A stretch of 64,000 nt of DNA from Chromatiales bacterium (GTDB lineage Bacteria > Pseudomonadota > Gammaproteobacteria > Steroidobacterales > GCA-2729495). The notes beneath the pieces were generated by a model. It was given only the letters and a program-made list of their open reading frames with translations. It was not told the origin of the DNA and did not search any database. Below are positions 33,749 to 41,969 of this stretch, piece by piece (the stretch's first letter is position 1; every line of letters starts with the position of its first letter). A program made the translations under genes and the position numbers. Where the stretch lies: the NCBI GenBank assembly GCA_024234935.1, contig JACKNI010000001.1, positions 124,001 to 188,000 on the forward strand, read 5' to 3'.

Positions 33749-34585
33749 TCATGGTGGCGCCGGAATCTTCCCCGTGGGAGCCCCCGCAGCTGCTGTTGCA
33801 GAGGCGGCATGTGCTTCGGCCGCGGCCAGCGGTTTCGGCAGCGGCAGGCGATCGCCGGCTTTTGCCACGCGCAGGCCGGCTGCCGCCAGTGCCGCGCCAT
33901 CGGCGGGTGATGCATAGTGATACACCAGCATCTGCCGGATGTGCTCTGCGGAGTATTCGCGCAGCAGGTCCGGCAGGCCGGTGTGGGACGGATTGCCGTG
34001 CAGGTCGCAGTCGTGGATCAGCGGCATGCGGCCGTCGGCGTACTGTGCGATGACTTCCGGAATCGGTCGCGTGTCGCCGCTGTAAAGGAATGCCCCGCGC
34101 AGGCAGAGCCCGTAAGCGGTACCGGGTACGTGGTGGCGGACCGGAAACACATCAAACCAGCGGCCCTCGTGCCAGAAGCCGCGACTGACCGGAATCAGCC
34201 GGAAGGCGTCCCAGAAATTTGCCGCACCTTCGGCAACCACGTTCGGGTAATCGGCGATGCGGCCCTGGAGCAGCGGCACGAGCAGGGCCGGCACATAGAG
34301 ACGCGTGTAGGCATCCTGCCCGGTGCCGAAATAATTGCTGACGAACAGTCGCTCGAAGCCAGCGACATGATCCAGATGCAGGTGCGTGATGAATACGGCA
34401 GGTGGCGGTTGTCCGTATGCGGCCAGATAGGCACTCAGCGCTTCCTGGCCGCAGTCCACCATCAGCAGCGGCTGGCCGTCGCGTTCAAGTACCACGCTTG
34501 CCGAGCCCAGTTCCGGTGCAGCCGCATTGCCGACGCCCAGGAAATTCAGGATCCATTCGGAGGTATCGGCAGGCATGTCTGGCAT
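33749..34585 (-). CDS. Metallo-beta-lactamase fold hydrolase (RNase Z-like subgroup)
   Basis: A 278-residue MBL-fold protein. The dinuclear metal motif T-H-L-H-L-D-H is near residue 67, with later ligands at VRHHVPG, YSGDTRP, IHDCD and YHYASP. The fold opening LNFLGVGNAAAPELGSASVVL resembles the RNase Z/arylsulfatase-like branch. It is not tRNase Z itself: the exosite arm is missing and the length is short. The alanine-rich C-terminus is probably disordered. GGAG lies upstream at slightly long spacing. Confidence 0.88.
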   Translation of the reverse strand: MPDMPADTSEWILNFLGVGNAAAPELGSASVVLERDGQPLLMVDCGQEALSAYLAAYGQPPPAVFITHLHLDHVAGFERLFVSNYFGTGQDAYTRLYVPALLVPLLQGRIADYPNVVAEGAANFWDAFRLIPVSRGFWHEGRWFDVFPVRHHVPGTAYGLCLRGAFLYSGDTRPIPEVIAQYADGRMPLIHDCDLHGNPSHTGLPDLLREYSAEHIRQMLVYHYASPADGAALAAAGLRVAKAGDRLPLPKPLAAAEAHAASATAAAGAPTGKIPAPP

Positions 34586-34627
34586 GGGATGGCTGCTCCG
34601 GTCGCGGTGCAGGGCTGAGCAGCGCTA

Positions 34628-34664
34628 GCATCAGGGATCTGCTGATCAACTGCAAACCTGATGC
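34628..34664. promoter_or_regulatory. Inverted repeat upstream of the GGDEF-EAL gene
   Basis: GCATCAGG (34628-34635) and CCTGATGC (34657-34664) are exact reverse complements separated by 21 bases. They sit in the 113-base gap between divergent MBL hydrolase and GGDEF-EAL genes. A regulator site is possible; chance cannot be excluded at eight bases per arm. Confidence 0.35.
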
Positions 34665-34698
34665 ATAACATCGGCTTATGTTGTATTGGGACGAAAGC

Positions 34699-37371
34699 AT
34701 GTCAGAATCCGCGGCAGACATGGATCATCGGCTCACAATCACCGGCATGCAGGATGCGGTCGGCTCCCGTACCGCGGGTGGCCTCGACATCCTGTATACG
34801 AAGCTGGCAGTCGATCTGCAGAACATGGTGGCCGGGCAGGCAGACGCGGTTCTGGCCACCGCGCTGGAAACGCTGCGCGACGAACTCGGATGCGACGCGA
34901 CCTGCGTTGCGTTGTTCAGCGAGAACGGCCGGCGTATCGAACGCGTGGTCGCGGCACGCAGCACTTTCGCGATCTGCAATCCCGAGGTGCTGACGGACGT
35001 CGCCATGGATGAATTTCCATGGCTCGACCGGTGCCTGCAACACCTGCGGGTCCGGGGTTTCGCCGATACGGCGGTGCCGCCGGCGTACCAGGCGGCGGAC
35101 GCTGCGCGCCTGGCCGTGCTGGGCTGTGGCGCAGTCCTGTTGATTGCTTTCGATATACAGGGTCGCCGGGCCGGGTTCATGGCGCTGTTTTTCGGCCAGC
35201 CCCAAGCCAGCTGGAACGCCGAGCACACCCTGTTGCTGAAGTTGCTCGGCTCGAGCTTTGCTACCGGGCTTGAGCGCCTGCGGTCGGCTCAGCGCATTGC
35301 CGAGCGCGATGAGCGCGAGGGCCTGCTGGAGCAGACGGCCAACGACGGCAGCTGGGATTTCGATGCGGTGAACAACCGCGTCGAATACTCGCCGCGCTGG
35401 AAAGCGATGATGGGTTACAGCGATGAAGACCTGGCCCGTTCCGCGCCGGACTGGCGGCGGATCGTGCACGTTGACGATCTCGCACGCCTGCAGGCAAAGC
35501 TGCGTGAACATCTGGCTGGCCATACCGCGATTTTCGAGAACACGCACCGCATGCGCCGCAGGGATGGCGAGTGGCGCTGGATTCTCTGTCGTGCCAAGGC
35601 ACTGCTCGATGAGCAGGGGCGGTTGCGGCGTCTGGTCGGTGTGGAAACCGACATCACCGAACAGAAGGTTTATGAAGAGGCGCTGTTCCGCGAGAAGGAG
35701 AGCGCGCAGATCACCCTGCAGTCGATTGGCGACGGTGTGGTCACGACCGATGGCGAAGGGGTGGTCGAGTACGTGAATCCCGTCGCCGAAGAACTGACCG
35801 GCTGGAAGCTGGATGACGCGAGTGGCCGGCACGTAGACGAAATTTTCCGCGGCTTCCACGAGGAGACCTGCGAGCCGCTCGAGAATCCGGTGATGAGTTC
35901 GATCAAACGCAATCGCTCGGTCAAGTCGGTGCGGCCGTCGCTGCTGATCCGCCGGGACGGCAATGAACTCTATATAGAGAGCACGGCTTCACCGATCCGC
36001 AACGATCGCGGCAACGTCACGGGCGGTGTGCTGGTGTTCCATGACGTCAGCGAATCCCGCGAACTCAATCGGCGGCTGTCCTTCCACGCGAGCCACGACC
36101 TGCTCACCGGCCTGGTGAATCGCCGCGAATTCGAGAGCCGGCTGGAGCGCTCGCTGAAGAGTGCCAAGGCCCGTGAAACTTCCTATGCCCTGCTTTATCT
36201 GGATCTGGACCAGTTCAAGATCATCAACGACTCCTGCGGGCACGGTGCGGGCGATACGCTGCTGACGCAGATCAGTGCGCTGCTGACGGCCAAGATCCGC
36301 TGGCGCGATACCCTGGCACGCCTCGGTGGTGACGAGTTTGGCCTGCTGCTCGAGGCCTGCAGCGCCGAGGAGGCGATGCGCACCGCCGAGATGTTGCGCG
36401 AGGCGATCCGCGAGCACAAGTTCAGCTGGGACGACCGGAGTTTCCGGCTCGGCGTCAGCATCGGCGTGGTGCCGATCAACGGCGAAGACGAAAGCGTGGC
36501 AACCCTCATTGCTGCCGGCGACAGCGCCTGTCAGGCGGCGAAGGAGGCCGGTCGCAACCGCATTCACTGCTTCCGGCAGAACGATATCGACCTGATGCGG
36601 CGGCGGCGCGAGATGCAGTGGGCGGCGCGGATCAACAATGCATTGGAGGAAGACCGCTTCGAGCTGTATCGCATGACGATACAGCCGCTGCAGTCTGAAG
36701 AGACAGGCTCCCATTACGAGATCCTGTTGCGCATGCGCGATGAGGCCGGTGCGCTGGTATCGCCGGACCTGTTTATTTCCGCCGCCGAACGTTACGGGCT
36801 GATTTCCAACATCGACCGCTGGGTCGTCGAGCATGCCTTTCTGTGGCTGGTGTCCGAAGCCGATGAGCGTGAGCGGCTGGCACTGTGCTCGATCAACCTT
36901 TCGGGATCGAGCCTGGCCGACAACGAGTTCCTGCCCTTTGTGATCCGCCAGTTCCAGCGCAGCGGGCTCGATGCCAGCAAGATCTGTTTCGAGATCACCG
37001 AGACGGCGGCCATCGCCAGCTTTGCGCAGGCGAGCCGCTTCATCAATGCGCTCAAGGAACTGGGCTGCAAGTTTGCGCTCGATGACTTCGGTACCGGGCT
37101 GTCATCCTTCGGCTATCTGAAACATTTTCCGGTCGACTACCTCAAGATCGACGGCAGTTTCGTCAAGGAGATGCTGCATGACCCGATCGACCGGGAAATG
37201 GTCCGCTCGATCAACGAGATCGGTCATCTCACCGGCAAGAAAGTCATCGCCGAGTGGGCGGAGAACCAGGAAATCATCACCATGCTGCGGGGCATGGGCA
37301 TCGACTACGCCCAGGGTTACGGAATCTCCGAGCCCAAGCGCGTGCTGATGTCGTCGGTGGTCAACGGCTGA
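34699..37371 (+). CDS. GAF-PAS-PAS-GGDEF-EAL cyclic-di-GMP signalling protein
   Basis: About 890 residues, without membrane helices. Order: GAF-like sensor (about 30-200), PAS/PAC (about 210-330, ending GVETDITEQ), second PAS (about 335-455, with SIGDGVVTTDGEGVVEYVNP), GGDEF (about 460-620), EAL (about 640-890). The cyclase motif GGDEF is intact near residue 543, with an RWRD inhibitory site five residues before it. The EAL motif reads EILLR, which fits ExLxR; DDFGTG and KIDGSFV are present. Both activities may therefore be functional. An ATG 21 bases upstream is the alternative start. Its 3' end overlaps the DTW gene by 55 bases. Confidence 0.92.
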   Translation: MSESAADMDHRLTITGMQDAVGSRTAGGLDILYTKLAVDLQNMVAGQADAVLATALETLRDELGCDATCVALFSENGRRIERVVAARSTFAICNPEVLTDVAMDEFPWLDRCLQHLRVRGFADTAVPPAYQAADAARLAVLGCGAVLLIAFDIQGRRAGFMALFFGQPQASWNAEHTLLLKLLGSSFATGLERLRSAQRIAERDEREGLLEQTANDGSWDFDAVNNRVEYSPRWKAMMGYSDEDLARSAPDWRRIVHVDDLARLQAKLREHLAGHTAIFENTHRMRRRDGEWRWILCRAKALLDEQGRLRRLVGVETDITEQKVYEEALFREKESAQITLQSIGDGVVTTDGEGVVEYVNPVAEELTGWKLDDASGRHVDEIFRGFHEETCEPLENPVMSSIKRNRSVKSVRPSLLIRRDGNELYIESTASPIRNDRGNVTGGVLVFHDVSESRELNRRLSFHASHDLLTGLVNRREFESRLERSLKSAKARETSYALLYLDLDQFKIINDSCGHGAGDTLLTQISALLTAKIRWRDTLARLGGDEFGLLLEACSAEEAMRTAEMLREAIREHKFSWDDRSFRLGVSIGVVPINGEDESVATLIAAGDSACQAAKEAGRNRIHCFRQNDIDLMRRRREMQWAARINNALEEDRFELYRMTIQPLQSEETGSHYEILLRMRDEAGALVSPDLFISAAERYGLISNIDRWVVEHAFLWLVSEADERERLALCSINLSGSSLADNEFLPFVIRQFQRSGLDASKICFEITETAAIASFAQASRFINALKELGCKFALDDFGTGLSSFGYLKHFPVDYLKIDGSFVKEMLHDPIDREMVRSINEIGHLTGKKVIAEWAENQEIITMLRGMGIDYAQGYGISEPKRVLMSSVVNG

Positions 37372-38012
37372 CCCGCATCGCGGGCACGCTGCAACAGGGT
37401 GCGCAGCAGGCGGCGCAGGCTCGTGCGCAGTTGCTCTGATTCCCCCAAAGCCGGCAGTGTGTCGGCTATTGCCTCCAGCGTGGAGACAAGATCCCGCCTG
37501 GGTTCGTTGCGCAGCCGGCCGTACATCGACGGCTCACGGGGCGTGAGCACGATCCGCGGCAGTTTGAGCAGCCAGGCATTCCGCCACCACAGTGTCTTGG
37601 CCTGGCTCCAGGTGCCGTCGAGTACGATGATCCCGTCGAGCCCGTGACGCTTGAGATCACGCATGCGGCCCTTGCGGTCGATTACCACAACCGGCTGCTT
37701 GCGGGCCTCATCGGGTAACGCGACCCCGAGTTTCACACCGGCCAGTACGGCCCAGCGTTCGCGATTGGCATCGGTGAGGCCCGTGGCGTGATCGAGCGAT
37801 GCCCATGACAGGCCGACGCGGATCTCGGCCTTCGGCAGCGTCAGCGTGACCAGCCTTGCCGTGCCGAGGACGGCATCGTTCTCCTGCGGGTGCTGCAGGA
37901 TCACGACGCGCAGTCGGGTATCGGCAGGTTCCACGCGATCACAGATGCACAGGGCGGTTGGTTTGCCACAGTCGGGGCACGGCGGTACGGGTTCGGGTGT
38001 CTGGCTGTTCAC
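37317..38012 (-). CDS. DTW domain protein, probable tRNA-uridine aminocarboxypropyltransferase
   Basis: A 231-residue enzyme of the TapT/YfiP family, which makes acp3U in the tRNA variable loop using S-adenosylmethionine. A zinc-like knuckle CPDCGKPTALCIC is at residues 12-24. The DxTW motif appears as LDGTWSQAKTLWW, and later LTPREPSMYGRLRNEPR is typical. It is coupled to nadC by an ATGA overlap and runs antisense into the end of the GGDEF-EAL gene. Confidence 0.9.
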   Translation of the reverse strand: MNSQTPEPVPPCPDCGKPTALCICDRVEPADTRLRVVILQHPQENDAVLGTARLVTLTLPKAEIRVGLSWASLDHATGLTDANRERWAVLAGVKLGVALPDEARKQPVVVIDRKGRMRDLKRHGLDGIIVLDGTWSQAKTLWWRNAWLLKLPRIVLTPREPSMYGRLRNEPRRDLVSTLEAIADTLPALGESEQLRTSLRRLLRTLLQRARDAGQPLTTDDISTRLGSEIP

Positions 38013-38911
38013 GCGCTGGAGCGCTCCCGGACATGCGATGGCGCACTGAAGCTGAAGCGCATCGACAGATCGACGGCACGGATGTTCTTGGTCAGATCGC
38101 CGACCGAGATGAAATCGATACCGGTTTCCGCAACGCTGCGGATGGTTTGCAGCTCGATGCCGCCCGAGGCCTCAAGCCCGGTGCCAGGGGCGAGCGCATC
38201 GCGCAGCGCGACCGCTTCACGCATCAGCGCGGTCGTGAAATTGTCCAGCAGCAGCCGGTCAGCACCGGCGCGCAATGCTTCCTCGGCCTGCGCGAGCGTC
38301 TCCACCTCGACTTCCAGCAGCTCGGTTGAACCCTGGTCACGCGCGCGTCGTACGGCCGGCGTGATACCGCCTGCCGCAACGATATGGTTTTCCTTGATCA
38401 GGATGCCGTCGTACAGCCCGATACGGTGATTGCTGCCGCCACCGACCCGCACCGCATATTTCTGCGCCAGCCGAAGTCCCGGGATCGTCTTGCGCGTGTC
38501 GAGAATCGTGGCGCGGGTACCCGCGATGGCGTCGACGTAGCGACGGGTTGCGGTGGCAACAGCCGACAGGGTCTGCAGGAAGTTGAGCGCGGTACGTTCG
38601 CCGGTCAGGATGCTGCGCGCCGAGCCACGGAGTTCGCAGAGCTTTTGCCCCGGTGTCACGGCAGCGCCGTCGCGGCAATGCCAGTCAATGGCAACTGCCG
38701 GATCGAGTTCGGTGAAAACTGCATCGACCCAGGTCTGCCCGCAGAGCACCGCGGCCTCACGCGTGATGACCGTGGCCATTGCCTGCTGTGCATCCGGAAC
38801 CAGTGCGGCGGTCAGATCGCCGCTGCCGATATCTTCAGCCAGCGCAGCGCGCACGGCTGCGCTTATCGCAGCTGTCGGCGGCGGTGTCGGTTGTGGAGTG
38901 TTCAGGGGCAT
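38009..38911 (-). CDS. nadC: Nicotinate-nucleotide diphosphorylase (carboxylating)
   Basis: A 300-residue quinolinate phosphoribosyltransferase of NAD synthesis, normal length. Family blocks are ALAEDIGSGDLTA, the GERTALNFLQTLSAVAT active-site helix, ILDTRKTIPGLRLAQKYAV with the catalytic Arg/Lys, GGGSNHRIGLYDGILIKENH and EVEVETL. The C-terminal GGIELQTIRSVAETGIDFIS closes the barrel. It precedes the DTW gene with an ATGA overlap. No nadA or nadB is nearby. Confidence 0.96.
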   Translation of the reverse strand: MPLNTPQPTPPPTAAISAAVRAALAEDIGSGDLTAALVPDAQQAMATVITREAAVLCGQTWVDAVFTELDPAVAIDWHCRDGAAVTPGQKLCELRGSARSILTGERTALNFLQTLSAVATATRRYVDAIAGTRATILDTRKTIPGLRLAQKYAVRVGGGSNHRIGLYDGILIKENHIVAAGGITPAVRRARDQGSTELLEVEVETLAQAEEALRAGADRLLLDNFTTALMREAVALRDALAPGTGLEASGGIELQTIRSVAETGIDFISVGDLTKNIRAVDLSMRFSFSAPSHVRERSSA

Positions 38912-38942
38912 AAGGTGCAGAGCGCGCCGCTCACCGGCAGCT

Positions 38943-39539
38943 TCAGAAAGGCAGGCCGTGCGACTGGCCCGTCATGCACATCAGCATCGGCAGCGACAGT
39001 ATGAAATTGGTGCGCGAGGCGAGAAAAGCCACATTGCGTGCTGCGGCTTTCTGCTCCTCGGTGGCAGCGGTGATGCCGAGAATCTTTTTCTGGTTTGGCC
39101 AGATCAGCACCCAGACATTGAACAGCATGATCAGGCCGAGCCAGGCACCGATGCCGATGATCCGGAAGCCTTCCTTCAGTGCCATGACCTGCATGAAGCC
39201 GCCACCGGCCGGCCTGAACGCAAATTCGATCAGAATGATGCCGGACAGGACAGTCACCACGCCTGCCCAGCGAAACCAGAAAAGGGCGCGCGGCGTGATG
39301 TATTTGTTGATGCCTGCACCACCGGGACCGCTCTTGTCAGCAACGGCTTCTGCAAGTGCCGGTACCTGGACGACATTGAAGTAATAAAGGAATCCCACCC
39401 AGGCGATGCCGGCAACGATGTGCAGCCACCGGTCGAGGTTATGGAGGCTGAATCCGGCGCCACCGAGCGCAAAACCGATAATCGCCGTCAGGAGCAAACT
39501 GCCCAGAACTGCGCCATTGACCGATTTCAGGGGATTCAT
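38943..39539 (-). CDS. PuuD/DUF989-like integral membrane protein
   Basis: A 198-residue protein with about five membrane helices. The LDRWLHIVAGIAWVGFLYYF helix and a later GFRIIGIGAWLGLIMLFNVW helix match the membrane module found in urate hydroxylase PuuD, whose histidines may bind heme. The cytochrome c tail of true PuuD is missing, so it may be a partner subunit or a stand-alone electron-transfer or oxidase component. No purine genes are nearby. Confidence 0.72.
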   Translation of the reverse strand: MNPLKSVNGAVLGSLLLTAIIGFALGGAGFSLHNLDRWLHIVAGIAWVGFLYYFNVVQVPALAEAVADKSGPGGAGINKYITPRALFWFRWAGVVTVLSGIILIEFAFRPAGGGFMQVMALKEGFRIIGIGAWLGLIMLFNVWVLIWPNQKKILGITAATEEQKAAARNVAFLASRTNFILSLPMLMCMTGQSHGLPF

Positions 39540-39635
39540 GTTGTTTCCAGACTGGCCGGCTGAAGTTTGCGGAAGGCGAGGCCGGCAGAATAGGAGAGTG
39601 CCCGGCTTTATTCAATTCACTGCCGGCGTGAGCGG

Positions 39636-40298
39636 TCAGGTCTCCGGCGGCAGCGGTTCATCATCTGCGCTTTCCGCGACAACCGGGGGTAGCGGCAGTG
39701 CGGCAGCGTAAATCGGCTTGAAGCGGTTGACGATCTCGCAGAACAGGTCGGCGGTCATTTCCGCGTCGTAGGCCGCTGCATGGGCGGCATCGCTGTCCCA
39801 CTCCATGCCCGCGGCAAGCGCGGCCTGGGCCAGTACCGTCTGACCAAAGGCGACGCCACACAGCGTTGCAGTATCGAGCACGCTGAAGGGATGAAAGGGA
39901 CTGCGCTTGACGGCGGTACGGGCGATCGCCTCGTTCAGGAAGCCGAGATCGAAATGGGCATTGTGCGCAACGAGAATCGCGCGCTTGCAGCCCGCATTCC
40001 GGACAGCCTGACGCACTTCGCGGAAGATGTTTTGCAGGGCTTCGCGTTCGGGAATCGCAGGTCGCAGCGGGTGGAAGGGATCGATTCCGGTGACCTGGAG
40101 TGAGGCCGCTTCGATATTGGCACCGTCAAACGGCTGCACATGGAATGACACCGTCTCGCCCCTGCGCAGCGTGCCGTCCTCGTCCATGGTCAGCAGCACC
40201 GCGGCAATTTCCAGCAGCGCATCGGTCCGCGCGTTGAAACCGCCGGTTTCAAGGTCGACGACGACCGGCAAAAAGCCGCGAAAGCGGGTGCTGATCAT
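39636..40298 (-). CDS. rnt: Ribonuclease T
   Basis: A 220-residue DEDDh 3'-5' exoribonuclease that trims tRNA and other small RNAs. ExoI is VVVDLETGGF with the first Asp/Glu pair, ExoII contains AHNAHFDLGFL, and ExoIII HAAAYDAEMTADLF carries the late His/Asp. SFHVQPFDGANIEAASL is specific to RNase T. It begins one base inside the aminopeptidase stop (TGATG). Confidence 0.95.
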   Translation of the reverse strand: MISTRFRGFLPVVVDLETGGFNARTDALLEIAAVLLTMDEDGTLRRGETVSFHVQPFDGANIEAASLQVTGIDPFHPLRPAIPEREALQNIFREVRQAVRNAGCKRAILVAHNAHFDLGFLNEAIARTAVKRSPFHPFSVLDTATLCGVAFGQTVLAQAALAAGMEWDSDAAHAAAYDAEMTADLFCEIVNRFKPIYAAALPLPPVVAESADDEPLPPET

Positions 40299-41893
40299 CA
40301 GCGGTGGCGTGGCTGCGTGACGGGCATGGCCAGTTCATGCAGGTCGGCAGCGTGATCGAGCAGCAGTGCCAGGCTGTAACGTACGCCGAAACCGGTAAAC
40401 CCGCCCGGCATCTGTCCGAGGCCTTCCTTGCGGGTCACGGAGGACAGGTCCATATGAATCCAGGTCGTCGCTTCCGGCACGAAACGCTGCAGGAATCGCG
40501 CGGCCAGGATCTGGTCTGCCTCACCGCCGGTGCTGCACTGGCTGACATCGGCGACTTTCGATTTGAGGTCATCGTCGAAATCGTCGTCCATCGGGAAGGG
40601 CCACACGCGTTCGCCTGAATCCCGCCCGGTGCGTACAAGCAATTCGTTGAGCGATTCGCGGTTGCTGAATACACCGCTGTAGCGTTCGGACAGCGCGTGG
40701 ACACAGGCGCCGGTCAGGGTGGCGTAGTCGATCATGAGTCGCGGCTTTTCACGTCCCGCCAGTGCCAGCGTGTCAGCCAGCACCATGCGGCCCTCTGCAT
40801 CCGTGTGCATGACCTCGATGGTCACGCCGTTGCTGGCGGTGATCACATCGCGCTGCTTGTAGGCGGCAGGCCCGCTGCGGTTCTCGGTGATGGCGAGCCA
40901 GCAGTCGATGGACAGTGGAGAACGGAGTGCAGTCAGTGCCTGCAGCACGGCAAGCGACACGGCACTGCCCGACATGTCCAGATGCATGTCGAGCATGTAC
41001 TTGGCGCTCTTGGTATTGGTACCACCGGTGTCGAAGATGATGCCCTTGCCGACGAGTGCCAGATCAGGCTGGCGGGCGATGCCCGCCGGCCGGTAACGCA
41101 GGCGGGCGATGCCCGCGTCGCGACTGGCGTTTCCCTGGGAGACCGCGAGGAAGGCACCGGCGCCGAGTCTTGCAAGTGCGGGTTCATCCAGCCACTCGAA
41201 TTCCCAACCGTTCTGCCTGGCCAGCTCGCCCAGCAGCCCGCGATACGCGCTTGCGTTCAGCTTGTTGGCGGGCAATGCGGTAAGCCCACGCACCAGATTT
41301 GCGCTTTCTGCCTCTGCCAGCACGCGCTCCAGGTCGATCTCCGCCGGCAGGCCGAGCAGCTGGATCTTCTTGAGCTGTGCGGGCCGGTTGTCCTTGCGGA
41401 ACGCGGGCGGCTGCCAGGCGCGCGCGCCAAGTGCGAGCAGCAGTGCAGTGACGATGCGTTCAGCGTCCTCGGCCGCAAAGCCGTGTGCGAGCAGACCAAT
41501 CGAGCGCGGTTCGTCGCCGATCGCGTCCGCGACCAGATCGCCGGCAAACCTGAGCAGACTGAAAGCCGGCAAGGGGCCGCTGCCTTTTTTTTGCGGCGGA
41601 AGCAGTCCGAGTGTTGCAGCCGTCGTGCTGCTGCCGACCATACTGCGCAACGGGCGGCCGGCAGAGGCCTTGCCGAGGCGCCTGATCCGTGGCTGCAGCG
41701 ATTTGAGTCCGGGTACGTCACGCCACAGCGAAGCTTTGGGCCGGGTTGGCGCTACGACGATGAGGTGATCGAAGGTCGTGAGCATGCTTTTGCGCAGGCG
41801 CCCCGGTGTCTGCGTTACCTTGAACGGAATACCGGCAGGAAGCAGGCTGTCCGCTGTTGCTTGCTTGACCTGTTTTCGCGAAACGCCGATCAT
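40298..41893 (-). CDS. M17 leucyl aminopeptidase family protein
   Basis: Up to 531 residues. The M17 active-site motif is present as HTDAEGRMVLADTL, and metal ligands are seen in GKGIIFDTGGTNTKSA with the MLDMHLDMSGSA region. The family NTDAEGR is changed to HTDAEGR and DTGG keeps the metal ligand pattern, a variant seen in the shorter Xanthomonas-like branch. Two starts are possible: 41893, or an ATG at 41785 beginning MLTTFDHLIVV. It is coupled to rnt and divergent from aceE. Confidence 0.9.
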   Translation of the reverse strand: MIGVSRKQVKQATADSLLPAGIPFKVTQTPGRLRKSMLTTFDHLIVVAPTRPKASLWRDVPGLKSLQPRIRRLGKASAGRPLRSMVGSSTTAATLGLLPPQKKGSGPLPAFSLLRFAGDLVADAIGDEPRSIGLLAHGFAAEDAERIVTALLLALGARAWQPPAFRKDNRPAQLKKIQLLGLPAEIDLERVLAEAESANLVRGLTALPANKLNASAYRGLLGELARQNGWEFEWLDEPALARLGAGAFLAVSQGNASRDAGIARLRYRPAGIARQPDLALVGKGIIFDTGGTNTKSAKYMLDMHLDMSGSAVSLAVLQALTALRSPLSIDCWLAITENRSGPAAYKQRDVITASNGVTIEVMHTDAEGRMVLADTLALAGREKPRLMIDYATLTGACVHALSERYSGVFSNRESLNELLVRTGRDSGERVWPFPMDDDFDDDLKSKVADVSQCSTGGEADQILAARFLQRFVPEATTWIHMDLSSVTRKEGLGQMPGGFTGFGVRYSLALLLDHAADLHELAMPVTQPRHR

Positions 41894-41969
41894 TGTTTTT
41901 CTGCCAGCTCAGCCTCAGTCCATCCAGCCCGCAGTATAGGGCAAGTCGCACAACGTCAGCGGAGCCACA